64,000 nucleotides of DNA from positions 62,001 to 126,000 of the forward strand of contig MU128975.1 in NCBI GenBank assembly GCA_014904985.1, read 5' to 3'. Below the pieces are notes generated by a model, which did not search any database, was not told where the DNA came from, and saw only the letters and a list, made by a program, of their open reading frames with translations. A program made the translations under genes and the position numbers. This document shows, piece after piece, positions 52,877 to 64,000 of this stretch (position 1 is its first letter; each line of letters begins with the position of its first letter). Source of the DNA: Hydnum rufescens UP504. Taxonomy: Eukaryota > Basidiomycota > Agaricomycetes > Cantharellales > Hydnaceae.

Positions 52877-55800
52877 ATGCGAAAACGTAAGAACTGCCCC
52901 TGGGTGGTTGTCACTCATGACTATGATGACCATGTCCATGTGCCTGTGGAACACATTGTTCCCAGACACAGGGCTCCTTCAACGTTGACCACAGAAAACA
53001 TGTTGATACTGGTATCTCCAAGTAAAGGGAGAGTACCCCCTGACACTGTTTTCGATGAGGATATAGAGCCTGGTTTACTCGATGTCAGACAAGATGAAGG
53101 ACCCCTCAGAGCTGTACACTACATCCAAGCACCACATCATAAACACTATCAAGCTGCAGTATGGTAGAGTGTCTTCAATGTCTCTGTTTTCCTAGCCCAC
53201 TAACAAACTCAACAGGATGAACCATTGAAGACATGGATACCTTATTGGGATGCATTCCTCGATGCCTTGCTCTGGTGCGAAGGGCAAGGAGATGGATTGC
53301 AAGTATTAGGGTGCCCTGCCTGCAATATCCCTGGGGAAAGCAGTGTGTATCGCTGCAATGAATGTTTCTTTGATGAGCTTATTTGCAAAGGGTGTTGCCT
53401 TCATCAGCATGCAAGACTACCATTCCATTGTGTTAAGGTAAGTTCCAATCCCCTCTTAGCAGTATTACTCTGGTTGCTGAGTACAGTTTAGGAATGGCGA
53501 GGCTTGCACTTCAAAGCAGTTGCTCTGGCTGACTTGGGCCTATGTGTCCAACTCACTCACGCATCCAATGAGCAAGATGTGTGCCCATCCCCTAAAGCCA
53601 GCCTGTCTAATTTCATCGTCCTCCACATTAATGGTCTCCATTCAGTCAATATCATCTTCTGTGGATGTTCGAAGACATGCAGTGTCCTCAATCAGCTTCT
53701 TCAACATGGCCTTTTTCCCACGACAATTCAACAACCCCAAACCTGCTCCACATTTCAGCTCTTGCATCATTTCCATCTTCAGTCCGTCCAGTCGAAGGTT
53801 TCAACAATCCATTTTTATCAAGCATTAGAGCGAGAGACAAGTAACATGGGTCTGGTTAATATTAAGGTTGGTTCATAATACTGCTGATACAGTTTCTACT
53901 AATAACTATGTTTCAGTCTCGTTACACCACCTTCCTTTGAATGGTACAAATGTGGAGGCATCTTAAACTGTTGAAACGAGCCAGGCATGGACATGACTCA
54001 TCTGGAGTGCAAGGGACGAAGAGAGGAGAATTAGCCATTGTGTGTCCAGCATGCCTGATTCCTGATGTTAACCTTCCCAAAGGATGGAGGGATGATGTTG
54101 ATAAATGATGCACCATTGCCACCACTGTAGTTATATCACCACTCACTCTAAGTCTTCACCTTTACAGCTACTTGTACACCAAGATCACATCACAAGATGC
54201 CAATTTCCGCTTAAGCCTTCAAGATAAAGGCACTAATGATCCCAGTCTAGGAACTGGGTGGGCCTATTTTGTGGAAGAGGAACACTATCAGAATTACCTC
54301 ATGAACTGTGGGAAACAAAATGAGGTATGAATGTTTACAGCGACATCGCTCTCTTGTTGCTGATATTATTCATAGATGTCAACATGTACTGGTCTCTCAG
54401 CCATCAAACAAGCAAATACAAAGAACTCCAAAGGACTATGAGTGACAGGAGTCGGTGCAGTCATATGTGCCTGTCATGGCTTCCTTCTGCTGACTGGTAT
54501 TGGCAATCTCCAGAAGGGGGAACAGTTTGTCCTAATACACACAGGCCTACAGCATGACTGACATTGGGCCTCAAGATATGCCAATATGGACTACATTCTT
54601 TTTTCAGGGCTTCAGGGCACAACTCTCCATGATCACCTCAACACGTATGATATCTGGTGCATGTACCATAAGAACCTTTGTATATGCCATCTCCAGTTGC
54701 CTTCCGCACTTCAATTCGACTTTGATTCTGTAACCCTCAATGGAGCAGTGCCAAAATTCCACCTGAATGCTCATGGTGATTCATGTAGGACAGTCTTCTC
54801 ACTCAACTTTTTTCCAGGTGTTGGTTGTACAGATGGTGAAGGGATTGAACATGACTGGGCCAGTGTAAATGGTGCGGCTCAAAGCATGAAGGAGATGGGG
54901 GAAGGCTCGTGACATGACACCCTCGATGATATATGGGGCAATACAAACTACCACAAGTTTATTGCAATGGGTAAGACAAACTCAGAAATCTACTCAGCGC
55001 ACTTATCATGCATTCTTTTTTCAGGCAGCCTGCTTCCAAAGAAGCTGCAGAATGCCATCATTCAGTGCGAGAAGCATAATGAACAACACGAGATCTTCTG
55101 TGGAGCGATCCCTGACACAAACAAGGCAGAGTAGATGACCATGATAAATCAATGGGAAAATGACAAATCCAAACCTGATCCATATGTCATAGAAACAATC
55201 TGTACATATCTATTGTGGCTCGGATGGATTCTAAATTACTGATTCTATAAGACACCAGTCCAATTGCAGGCTGCGATACAGCTGGAACTCATTGCTGCTG
55301 AACATGCCAGTCTCGGTGTTAATGAAATGGAATTGATGCAGCCCAGCCCCAGTGCATTCATCAGTAGTAGATTAGACATCAAAGAAGCCCAGTAAGTCCC
55401 CCCTAGATTGATTCTAGTAGAAAATCAAACCAATGCTGATGATCCTATATTGTAGGCGAGGTCTTTCCTTTGAAGTCCACAAGCTCAAGTCTTCGAGCAC
55501 AGACACCCAAAAGGCAAATGTCAAACATCATCAGCTTGCCTTGCAAAAGAGGCTTGCAGGTTTCCACAGCATCCAAACCTCACACATGCCAGAAGTGGCT
55601 GCTCTGTTGCTGTCCAATTCCTGCATTAATCCTGACACCCCCAAAACATCCCCTCTTTATCTACCCCATGAGCTTCCATTGACCTCGTGCTCATTGAGTC
55701 TTAATAGCAACCTGGCCATAGTCAAAGCCAAACTTCGTTTTGCCCAGGTGACTGACTCCCTTGCCGAACTCCATTGTGTGTTATCAGTCTTTGCGCACCT

Positions 55801-56548
55801 TAAGTCCTATAAAATCTGAGAAGTGTGGGGCCAATGAGCAAACACTTGTGCGAATAATCTTGTGCAGAGATCCAAGGCTCATACCCAGGCAATATCTGTG
55901 TGATACTGAGATGCTTGTGCCACATACCTCAAACTGCAAGGTTCCAGAGCATGGGAACAACACTTGTGCAAGTTAAAACAAGATGATATCCATCCCATGG
56001 TCGATCATGAAGAGGAGCCTGATAAAACAGCCAGGCAGAAGCATAGACTGGGTCCTCATGAGGGCCACTGAACTCTTTCATGGATATGGATGGTACCTGG
56101 TGTCATCACAGATGACAATGAAGAAATGCACTCTGGTATGTGAACCTTCATGAATGATTGTTTATGGTGCTAATACTTGTAAATCAAACTAGCCCTTCGT
56201 GTCGAATGGGCCAAATCCTTGGCAAGGAAGCATCAATGGGCTGAGGAAGTCGCCATTCTCCAGGAGGAGATGTGCCAGGTTGTTGCCTACAGCAAGTGGC
56301 ATGCAACCTGGTGGGAAGAACAGGTTAATGCTCATGTAGGTTTGGTGTTGGACCTTCAAGAAGGACTATGGGTGTACACCATGCATCAGTCCTCCATCTA
56401 TCAAGGACATGCAACCTTATTCCAGAAACAATGGGCAATTACGGATGCTCATGCAGCAGACCAACCCCCTGAAACTCCTGACTGGGTCAACTTGAACCCC
56501 AGGAGTGCAGATGATGAGAGCTCTGCTGATGATGAGCACTACCTGTAG
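52877..56548 (+). pseudogene. KDZ transposase with CxC2 zinc module, multi-intron, stop-interrupted
   Basis: Start at 52877 (Met-Arg-Lys-Arg-Lys, typical). CxC2-like Cys/His module at 53300-53440 (Cys-Pro-Ala-Cys, Cys-Asn-Glu-Cys, Cys-Lys-Gly-Cys, His). Then Glu-Trp-Arg-Gly, Gly-x-His-x-Val, Phe-Cys-Gly-Cys. First catalytic Asp in Asp-Ala-Asn-Phe-Arg (54196-54210), second in Thr-Tyr-Asp-Ile-(Trp)-Cys (about 54645), Glu in Asp-Gly-Glu-Gly-Ile-Glu-His-Asp-Trp (about 54840). GT..AG introns of 50-54 bp fit at 53164-53214, 53438-53491, 53867-53916, 54325-54375, 54525-54575 and 54971-55024. TGA codons at about 54437 and 54910 stand where Arg is conserved. The C-terminal coiled-coil ends Asp-Asp-Glu-His-Tyr-Leu. 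It presumably once mobilised the 15-kb element. Confidence 0.9.
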
Positions 56549-56663
56549 TGTAGTCTCTCACTTTGTTCTTGAACAATGTTCTTGATATGTAAAACCATTG
56601 TCCTTTCTACTTCTCAATGTTTTGCATTGCTATCACTATGGAATGTACCATGTTTACAGTCGT

Positions 56664-58598
56664 GTGATATATTATGCTGAATATGTAAATCTTTTGACTT
56701 GGCAATGAGCAGTGTTGAGTCTTACAATTGAGTTTGGAACTTAGAACTCGTTTTCAATGACCAAATTATGTGTTGAGAAAATCATTATATGGATGTCTTG
56801 CTGACTCTTACCAGTGTTCATATAGCATGCTTTCTGCTTGTGCCAATCCAGCATCATTTTGGCACAGTCGGATACTCATGCTACATGACATCTCCCATGA
56901 GCTCTGTCCACCTTTGCTTGCCCTATGGAGCATCCCCTTCTTCATTTGTGCTGTGTGGTGCATCTTGCTATATCTCTCCACAACAATAAAAGTCACTGAT
57001 GTGTCATTTGACATACCAGTCAGAGTCAAGGACACTGCACCAAAACACAAGGAACCCACTTATTGTTCACCCATATTTTCTGCACCCCTCACCCCATCAA
57101 ACATTATGCTCGAACTTGAACTCAGCCTCCTCCTCAGCCATGTGCTCAGCCTTGCAGTCAGGTCCATGATGATCCCATGTTTTTCCTCACAGCACTATCA
57201 TCAGCCCACCCCCAAATCCCTGCCTGGTCCTTTCGCTATCCACTTGCCATGTTCCGACTGTTTCCGGGCATGGCTGGGGGAATGGGGGGATCAAATTTTC
57301 CACTTGAAGACAATCCAATTGTTTTCATTGCAATACTCAGCTTGCCATCAAGTCCCCCCTTTGTCCTTTCACTGGCCACTTTTAGTCTCTCGCTTTTTCC
57401 AAGCACAGTTGAAGAAGTGGGGGGATCATGTTTTCAGCTCAAAGACAGTCCAATGTTTTTCATCATGATACTCAGCTCTCTCCCTTTATCCTTTTGCTAT
57501 CCATCAGCCTCTCACATATCTCTGAGCACAACTGAGGGAGTGGGGGCCAGCTTTATCATGTTCGTCTCTAGTCACCGTTTCCAGCTCTGTTTTGGGATTC
57601 CTCCATCTTGTTCCATGTCACATTCCCTCATCCTCGAACTTGTGTCCAGCTTCACATGCAGCTTCAAGTGTCATCATCACATGCTGTTTGTTGCTACAAT
57701 ATTGTCAGCATACCATCAGATTTGTACTTCATTGTTCTACTGTTCATTCACCATCTCACAATGATCTGGAGATGTCAGGGTTGCTTGCAATCTTTTCTCT
57801 CAAGTGTTGCCGATTCCCCTCCATTCATATCACAGCTGCGGTTATACTTGGCTTTGAATGCAATCCTGTGTTATCTGTCGCGATGCTGTTGTTGGCCACC
57901 TTCAAGTTCTTTCCATCCACTCATCCTGCCTCAACTATCATCACATCTCTGCACTCTCTATCATGATTTCCAGAATCCTGTTCATGACACCCCATGCTTT
58001 TCTTTTTCTTTTTTTCTTTTTTTCTTTTCATGAGCTTTCTTCTTTTCATTTATTGATGGTTCAGCTAGGTACTTGGAATACAAGCAGTGACCCACCCTCT
58101 CTAGCCCCCTCAATGAAGACCCCCCAAAAATAGCCAAGGGAACAGGCTGGGGAGCAGGTTGAGCACAGACGTATCACATTATTTTAATGTTAGGAAATTA
58201 AAAAAGACAGGTTTTGAATGGATGGCAGCACCAGGCTGAATGGACAGCCTGGAGGCCCCACTTTTTGGCTGGGTGGACCCCTGGGGGGTATCCCTGCCCA
58301 CTGGTCCCAAGCCTGCAGGGTGCTGGTAACAGTGGGCACTGGATGCACTTTTTTTTTTTTGGATGTAGTACAGTTTTGTATTGAATATTTTTGAATGGAC
58401 GGTGAGCAGGGGGGGCAGGGAGCCTGCCCAGTGGTGTCAAGCATATATCTGGTATGCCCACCCATCCAATGTCCACCCCCTACCCTAATATTAGGCAAAT
58501 TAGACTGGAGAATCAGACATGGTGCTTACTGTCATTCTTGCATCCCCTTTCATGGTACCATACCATGTATGATGCCATCAATACTACAGTATAAGGTG
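56664..58598. repeat. KDZ right terminal inverted repeat
   Basis: Reverse complement of 30993-32829 plus 45398-45507. It retains the uninterrupted sequence at the mariner insertion site. Large frames on either strand are mirror images of those in the left copy and are not genes. Confidence 0.92.
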
Positions 58599-60872
58599 GC
58601 TGAATACCTCTTGAGCAACCCAACATTCAGCAATGGAATGATGTACAAACCAATGAGAATATTTGAGGCAGACCAAACTACATGTTTCTATCATGAAATG
58701 AACACTGGGGAATTGTGGAATGAACTCCAGGTATGTTAGTTGCATTCTACTCAAATAAGCCAATTGGATTTCATTTAGTGATACTTCAGATGATGATGCC
58801 TGATGGAACTACAATCATCAGTGTCATACTTGCCTCCAATGAGACTCACCTCACCAACTTCTCTGGCAACAAATCCATGCATGTTGTCTATATCTCCATT
58901 GGAAACATTCCAAATTGTACTCGAAGACAAGTTAATACTGGGGCCTGGATGGTTTTAGCAAGACTGCCTACCTCAAAGTTCCCCAATACAATCTTTGCAA
59001 CAAAGTCAGAGACAGAGCATATGCCTGGGATATTGAAGCACCAATTGTTTCATCAATGCATGTGGATTATTCTGATGCCACTATGAAATGAGCACTGTAT
59101 GCTGAGGACTGTCATTGATGCTAATGGTGATAAGCACCAATGCATGTCGATTCTCATGGCATAGATTGCAGACCTGAAAGAGCAGTATGACATCATGGGT
59201 CTTGCATCAAATTCATGCCCTAGTTGTGTTGCCACCTTTGAAGATCTTGGAGCAGTCAAGTCCTGCCCCCATTGCACTGGAAAATCAATTCTGGATGACC
59301 TTCAAGGTCTTCGGGCGGACTATCCAACTGCCACCACTTGGCAGTTCATAAACAAGGTGAAGGAATTTGGTTTGGCAGGGATTGAGAATCTGTGCTGGGA
59401 AGGGCTTCAAGTTGATATCTGCCAGATCATCTGTGTTGACAACTTGCATGGTCTCCATAAGATGTTCAAAGACCACATGATGGTCTGGCTTACCAACTCA
59501 ATTGGCGAGGACGAACTCGATTGTCACTTTATGGCACAGCTGCATCGAGTTGGCACTCGAAACTTTGACTTGGGCATATCCCACTATTTGCAATGGTCAG
59601 GGAAAGGTCACCGAGACTTGGAACACCACATCATACCTGTCATTGTGGGGGCAGACAGGACTCAGCCTGGAGTGATGAAGGCAATACATGCATTGCTGGA
59701 TTTTATCTATATTGCTCAGTACCCACTCCAATCTGACACCACACTTGATGCACTAAAAACTGCCCTTTCCACATTCCACAAGAACAAAGATATTTTTGTT
59801 CAAAATAGTTCTCATGCTGGCACTGCCAGGGTTATTGAACACATGAATATCCCCAAACTTCATGCTCTCCATTGATGGCTTACCAATATCCCTGACCTTG
59901 GCACCACCGATAATTACTGCACTGAAGTTGGTGAAACTCTCCATATTGTCATGTGTAAAATGGCATACTGAGCAACAAACCATAAAGAATATGTTGAGCA
60001 GATTGTCTGGTATCTTATCTGCCGCAAGAGTCTCCAGCTTTACTGAGGATACTTGAGGTGGAAAGAGCCTACTGAAGAGTTGGATTTTGATGATTTGCCA
60101 CTGCAGGCTGTTTCCAATGGCACAATAATGCATCTCCGCCTGTCCCAACAACCACACAGCACAAATTGTCTGTTATCCAATGTCATTACCCTCTAGATAT
60201 ACCGGATCTACTCCCATCAATTGCATGGTATCTTGTTGAAGATGATAATGGAACCAGCCAGTGGCCTCGATACGATTATACTGATATTGGATGTGACATA
60301 TCTATTCCATTTGAAACCATTGATCTGTGGAATAGCTTCCATCTGTCCCCTCCCCCACTAAATGAGTTTTATGACACCGAGAAAATGGTCATCCACTGTA
60401 GACCTAGTTGAGATGGGAAACCATCTGCCTTTGACCCTGTCCTTGTGGAATGCCACCCAGAGCAGATTGGCCTTAAGAGTATGGTTCCTTGTTCTCTGTG
60501 CTGATGCCTTAGCCCATAATAACTCCCTCTACCACTATTCTAGAATATCGAGTTGCTGAGGTCTGACTTCTGTTTCAAAGTGCCAACCACTCAAATGAGC
60601 AAACCCCCTATGCTTATGTACTCTGGTATACCCCAATTTCCATGCCTGCACACTTTTCTGGCCTACGAAGTGTCACAAAAGAATTTTGGGCAGGCAGGAG
60701 ACATGCAGGTGGTATTATTCTACTTGAATCTATCAAGTTTCCTTGCCCTTTAGCTCCAGTCCTGGATGGGGAATGCAGTGCAGAGATTTCACAAGACTCA
60801 TGCTACAATAAAGTAGATACTTTTTACCTCAATCCCTTTTCCAGTCATGAGGATTTTGAGCATCTGCGTTAA
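58599..60872 (+). pseudogene. Plavaka-type transposase, C-terminal part
   Basis: It resumes in frame with 30992 (Glu-Cys-Ala-Glu-Tyr-Leu-Leu across the junction). Conserved blocks follow: Leu-Leu-Ser-Asn-Pro-Thr-Phe, Met-Arg-Ile-Phe, Val-Ile-Leu-Ala-Ser-(Asn)-Glu-Thr, Leu-Phe-His-Gln-Cys, Cys-Pro-Ser-Cys with a second Cys-Pro-His-Cys, Asp-Asn-Leu-His-Gly-Leu-His-Lys-Met-Phe-Lys-Asp-His, Ala-Leu-Leu-Asp-Phe-Ile-Tyr, and His-Met-Asn-Ile-Pro-Lys-Leu-His. Late blocks: Leu-Gly-Thr-Thr-Asp-Asn-Tyr and Phe-Tyr-Leu-Asn-Pro-Phe-Ser-Ser-His-Glu-Asp-Phe at the end. Internal stops (for example 59088-59090 TGA, 59162-59164 TAG) and frame changes make it inactive. Confidence 0.87.
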
Positions 60873-61660
60873 ATAATTATTCAAGGGACCACCCTCACTT
60901 TGGTCTTAAATATCAGAGACATAAGGAAGAAATCCACTTACTTTACACTAGCCTAGCCTTATAACTATGTTATGATCAAGTCTAAGTAGCAGACAAGCTC
61001 AGACTTGCTCTGGGGCTCCCGGAGCATCCCAAGTGAGATTGGTGCTCTCAAGCACTGTCATATTTCCTGATGTGGCTCTATGGAAGAAAATGCAGAATAA
61101 TCCAGGATATGCACAACCTATCACCCCAGTTTGTTTCTATGTTCTTTGCTGATTCATATCCAGTCCCCCTACAAGAGATGCACCAGAAGTAAGACAGGGC
61201 CTACAAGTTTACATGATCATGATGGTGATTGATTGCTAAAAGTATTTAGTTATCATATTGTGAAAGCTGTGTGATTTGTGTATGGTGAGGTAGGACCTGG
61301 GAGCTCTCATGGCCCATGTAGCAATATATTCCTCTTAGTCCAAAGGGACAACACCACAGAAGTGGAGGAGGAGGAGAAGTCTTGTTTACATACTGCGTCC
61401 TGCTGCTGGCAGGCACTGAGGGCAGTCTCATACCAGTAGGTAGACATACAATTGTGAGTAGGAATAAGAATTAAGTATGAAATCAAATCTTTCTTTGAGT
61501 TGGCTGGGGTGGGGACAGGGTTGTAGGTGCAGGGGGTGGGGTTGGTTGTGGGGATGACATTGGTAGTGGCCATGCATGCGGCCGTTGGAGAGAAATGAGA
61601 ATAGGAATAAAATAAAGTAGCACTTTCTATGCGGCTCCTTGGGGGGGTTATGGTCTCACT
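60873..61660. other. no gene supported; G-rich tract
   Basis: The stretch at about 61500-61555 is GGGG-rich on the plus strand (GGGGTGGGGACAGGG and GGGGGTGGGG). Otherwise no recognisable feature. Confidence 0.45.
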
Positions 61661-62413
61661 TAGTGTTGCCGTGACTCAGGCTTCAAGTCGACTTGAGTCA
61701 CAAGTCAAGCCATTTCAAGCCAAGTCAAGCCAAGTTGATTGATTACAAATCATTGACTTGACTTCAACTTCGGCCGACTTGGCTTCACTCCAAGCCAGCT
61801 CAAGTCAAATTCATGGGAAAATAAGAGCAAACACTACCGATACTTGTTCATATATGGCAGTACTATGTGGAAAATTTTAATACAGTCCTGCCTTGTGAGT
61901 GCTATGATGCCTGCCAAATTGCAAGCAGAGTCCGCAGTGGGATGCTATGCCCAACCTTCATCAAATAGGAATCACGCACATGAAGCTTAATCTCGCCAAT
62001 GATGATGCAGAATGAGTGGAAACAAGCTTGCCTCAAGCCTCAAGCCTCCAAGGCAAATTTCTGCCATTTCTTTATGCTTCATCAATCCGCATGCGTGAGC
62101 TTAATGCTTAGTCAGCACTTGTTTCTCGGGATGTACTGACCCTTCTCTCCGCTGCCACCCTCTGATCTGCTGTTGTTGCATGAGTCTCTTGGCAAAGTAC
62201 AGTTGACACTTGATCCAGAAGGCACAGAGTGATTTTCCCACGATGTATATATGTATTATTGTTACATACAGATATTTGACTTGAGTTGACTTCGAGTCAA
62301 GTTGAGTCGGTAAATTTGGCTTGACTTCGGAGATAAGTCAAAGTCAACGGAAGTCATGCGGAGTCGCCCGAAGTCGAGCTGAAGTCGAACCAAGCGGAGT
62401 CGCGGCAACACTA
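61661..62413. mobile_element. TA-flanked GTGTTGCCG element 1
   Basis: Starts TA-GTGTTGCCGTGACT and ends AGTCGCGGCAACAC-TA. Both end regions are dense in GACTTG/CAAGTC simple repeats able to pair with each other; the middle is unique. No transposase, so MITE-like. Confidence 0.75.
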
Positions 62414-62695
62414 GTCTCGCTGGTCGGCTAGCAAATACTGTAGCCTGGTCGGCAAATGCCGGTTGCTTCCAGCTCTCGTCTGCGCTGGTTGCGTGGTCTT
62501 GTCGTCTAGGACATTCATACTGTCTGGGAAGGGAGACTCCAGGAACTTTCTTTCTCCACTCACCCCCCCCTCACTCTGTTGACTGGCTTAGCTGTGAGAG
62601 CAGCAGATAATCCCACCCACCCCCACAGTCATATCTGCCGCCCTAGTAAACAAAGTGTTTTGGCCGACAAACAAATGGATACAAACTCGCTGGAC

Positions 62696-62909
62696 TAGTG
62701 TTACTGCGACTCAGCTCGACTCGACTTAGATTCGACCTGCTTCCGAAGCCAAGTCCGAAATCAGGACTGGACTTGACTCGCAATATATTTATACCATAAA
62801 TAGTTAGGCTGAGTCCGGATCAAGTCCTTTTCCACCAGGGACTTGGCTCGAATTGGCTCAAAACGGACTTGGCTTGGGCTTGAGTTGGCTCAAGTCCGCG
62901 GCAACACTA
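62696..62909. mobile_element. TA-flanked GTGTTGCCG element 2 (short)
   Basis: About 210 bp from TA-GTGTTACTGCGACTC to CCGCGGCAACAC-TA, the interior almost wholly GACTCG/GACTTG-type repeats with a short TATTTATACCATAAATA centre (about 62785-62801) that is itself nearly palindromic. Confidence 0.75.
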
Positions 62910-62911
62910 GG

Positions 62912-63812
62912 TAGTGTTGCCGTGACTCGGCTCCGCTCGGCTTCTGCTCGACTCTGTTCGACTTCCGGCGCTTTCCGTCGGCTTCAGCTTTGAACCCAAG
63001 AGTCGAGCACAAGCGGAGTTGCGAAGTCGACTCGAGTCGATCCAACATGAATCCTATTATGTAACATTGCCAGTTCTCATAGTCCCTGATAATTGATGGC
63101 ATGAACTGCAGGATTTGTAGCACTGCAGCACTTCCATCAGATTTGTCTGAAGTTGGCTGCGTGTTTTGGTGCAAGTCTTGAAGAAAATATGTGCTTGCAA
63201 GGAAGGGCTTGCCTCAAGAGGGGGATCATCCATCCACACAAAACCATGTGGGAAAAGTTTACATCCCTTGAGGGCAGGAAGGGCAGTGAATTTTTGGAAG
63301 TATGCTTGGTCATGCATGTAGGAGCAGCGAGAGTTAAGAGGAATTTCTCAATTTTTACAAATGAACTTTGGGATACAAGCAGGTAAAGTACACCTTGAAT
63401 TTTTAGGTGAACTTACAACCTACCGTAGGCACTTAGCACTGGATGCTGGAGACTGAGAGTGAGGAATGGGACTGGAACAAGCGTCAGACGGTTAGATAAG
63501 CGGGCAAGTGATGAGTCACGTGTTCTAGATTGGGGATCCTTTTGCCGCCTAACCATGTCATGGGAAAGAGAATTATCTAACTTTAAGGGTTTAGAAGTTG
63601 TGGAACCACAGTATAGTGAGAAATGGGGTCATTTTTTGTGAAAGACTCGTTGTATATTCTTATCGACTCAAGTCGACTCGAGTCGACTCGATCAGCTCGA
63701 CTTGGCAGGTCGATTTGACAGCTCGGCTCGACTTCGCCGCGACTTGGCTCGGCTTGTATCCGACTCGACTCACGGCTCGAGCCGACTTCGAGCACGAGTC
63801 GCGGCAACACTA
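62912..63812. mobile_element. TA-flanked GTGTTGCCG element 3
   Basis: Begins 3 bp after element 2 with TA-GTGTTGCCGTGACTC and ends GAGTCGCGGCAACAC-TA. End regions are TCGACT-rich and self-complementary; the 63040-63640 interior is unrelated sequence with only short frames. Confidence 0.75.
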
Positions 63813-64000
63813 ACACTAGGTGTTGATCCCCCATTGTTTTATTACTTCCGCCTACCCTTTTTGATACCCGGCGGTACGGATTACTTATATATCAGTACTT
63901 TGATCATTCAGCGCTCCCTCAGTTCTTTTACCAAGAGACTGAGTCCCGTTGTTCTAGTGTATACGAGTACTCTGCCAACACTGTCTGCATGCCTTCCTCA

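Larger units (their letters stand above)
30993..58598. mobile_element. 27.6-kb KDZ DNA transposon with ~1.9-kb terminal inverted repeats
   Basis: Ends: left CAGCCTATACTGTAG, right (reverse complement) CACCTTATACTGTAG, flanked by GCTGAAT at both sides (30986-30992; 58599-58605). KDZ elements usually make 8-bp duplications; an eighth base differs here. The left inverted repeat (30993-32829 plus 45398-45507) is interrupted by a later insertion; the right one is 56664-58598. Without nested insertions the element is about 15 kb. It carries repeat fields, an accessory gene (about 49.7-52.1 kb) and a CxC2 KDZ transposase (52.9-56.5 kb). Its insertion splits the Plavaka gene in frame. Confidence 0.9.

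Overview
This window looks like a transposon-dominated stretch of a basidiomycete (mushroom-forming fungus) genome. The evidence is the element families present (KDZ transposases with CxC1 and CxC2 zinc modules, a Plavaka-type transposase, a chromodomain Ty3/gypsy element), very short spliceosomal introns (about 50-55 bp in the KDZ gene), and the absence of bacterial-style operons. I saw no rRNA, tRNA or CRISPR. Almost every long reading frame is mobile-element coding sequence, and most are broken. In many places the break is a TGA where the family has Arg (CGA), or another CpG-to-TpG/CpA change, which points to CpG methylation or RIP-like decay.

Region by region. 1-4.9 kb: an array of intron/exon-like units, about 100-110 bp per intron. 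Most carry one hairpin inside the intron and another just upstream of the 5' splice site. The units lie in opposite orientations around an inverted repeat at about 1.38 kb. They are followed by a 21-bp minisatellite and one copy of a dispersed TATA-containing repeat (the other copy is near 29.3 kb). 5.4-8.6 kb: two minus-strand genes of unknown function, the first broken. 8.6-11.5 kb: no confident gene, plus an assembly gap (10766-11257).

12.1-21.9 kb: a complete LTR retroelement (474/471-bp LTRs, 5-bp duplication ACGGC) inserted in frame into a minus-strand gene, splitting it. Its interior has no reverse transcriptase or integrase that I can recognise. It does hold three degenerate copies of a HECT ubiquitin-ligase domain, which suggests a non-autonomous LARD-like element with captured host sequence. 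22.6-23.3 kb: two tandem pseudogene fragments of the proteasome ATPase Rpt3. 24.2-29.0 kb: a hypothetical gene with 7-residue repeats and a KDZ (CxC1) transposase pseudogene.

30.2-60.9 kb is a four-level nest. A Plavaka transposase gene is split by a 27.6-kb KDZ element with terminal inverted repeats of about 1.9 kb. The left inverted repeat of that element is split by a small TA-flanked, mariner-like element. That in turn is split by an 11.6-kb Ty3/gypsy chromovirus (TSD CAAAG) that carries an extra long reading frame after its chromodomain. Each junction can be read from target duplications and restored continuity. The KDZ element carries an accessory gene, a CxC2 KDZ transposase and several tandem-repeat fields. 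61.6-63.8 kb: three adjacent TA-flanked elements with shared GTGTTGCCG-type termini and a core of GACTC/GACTTG simple repeats.
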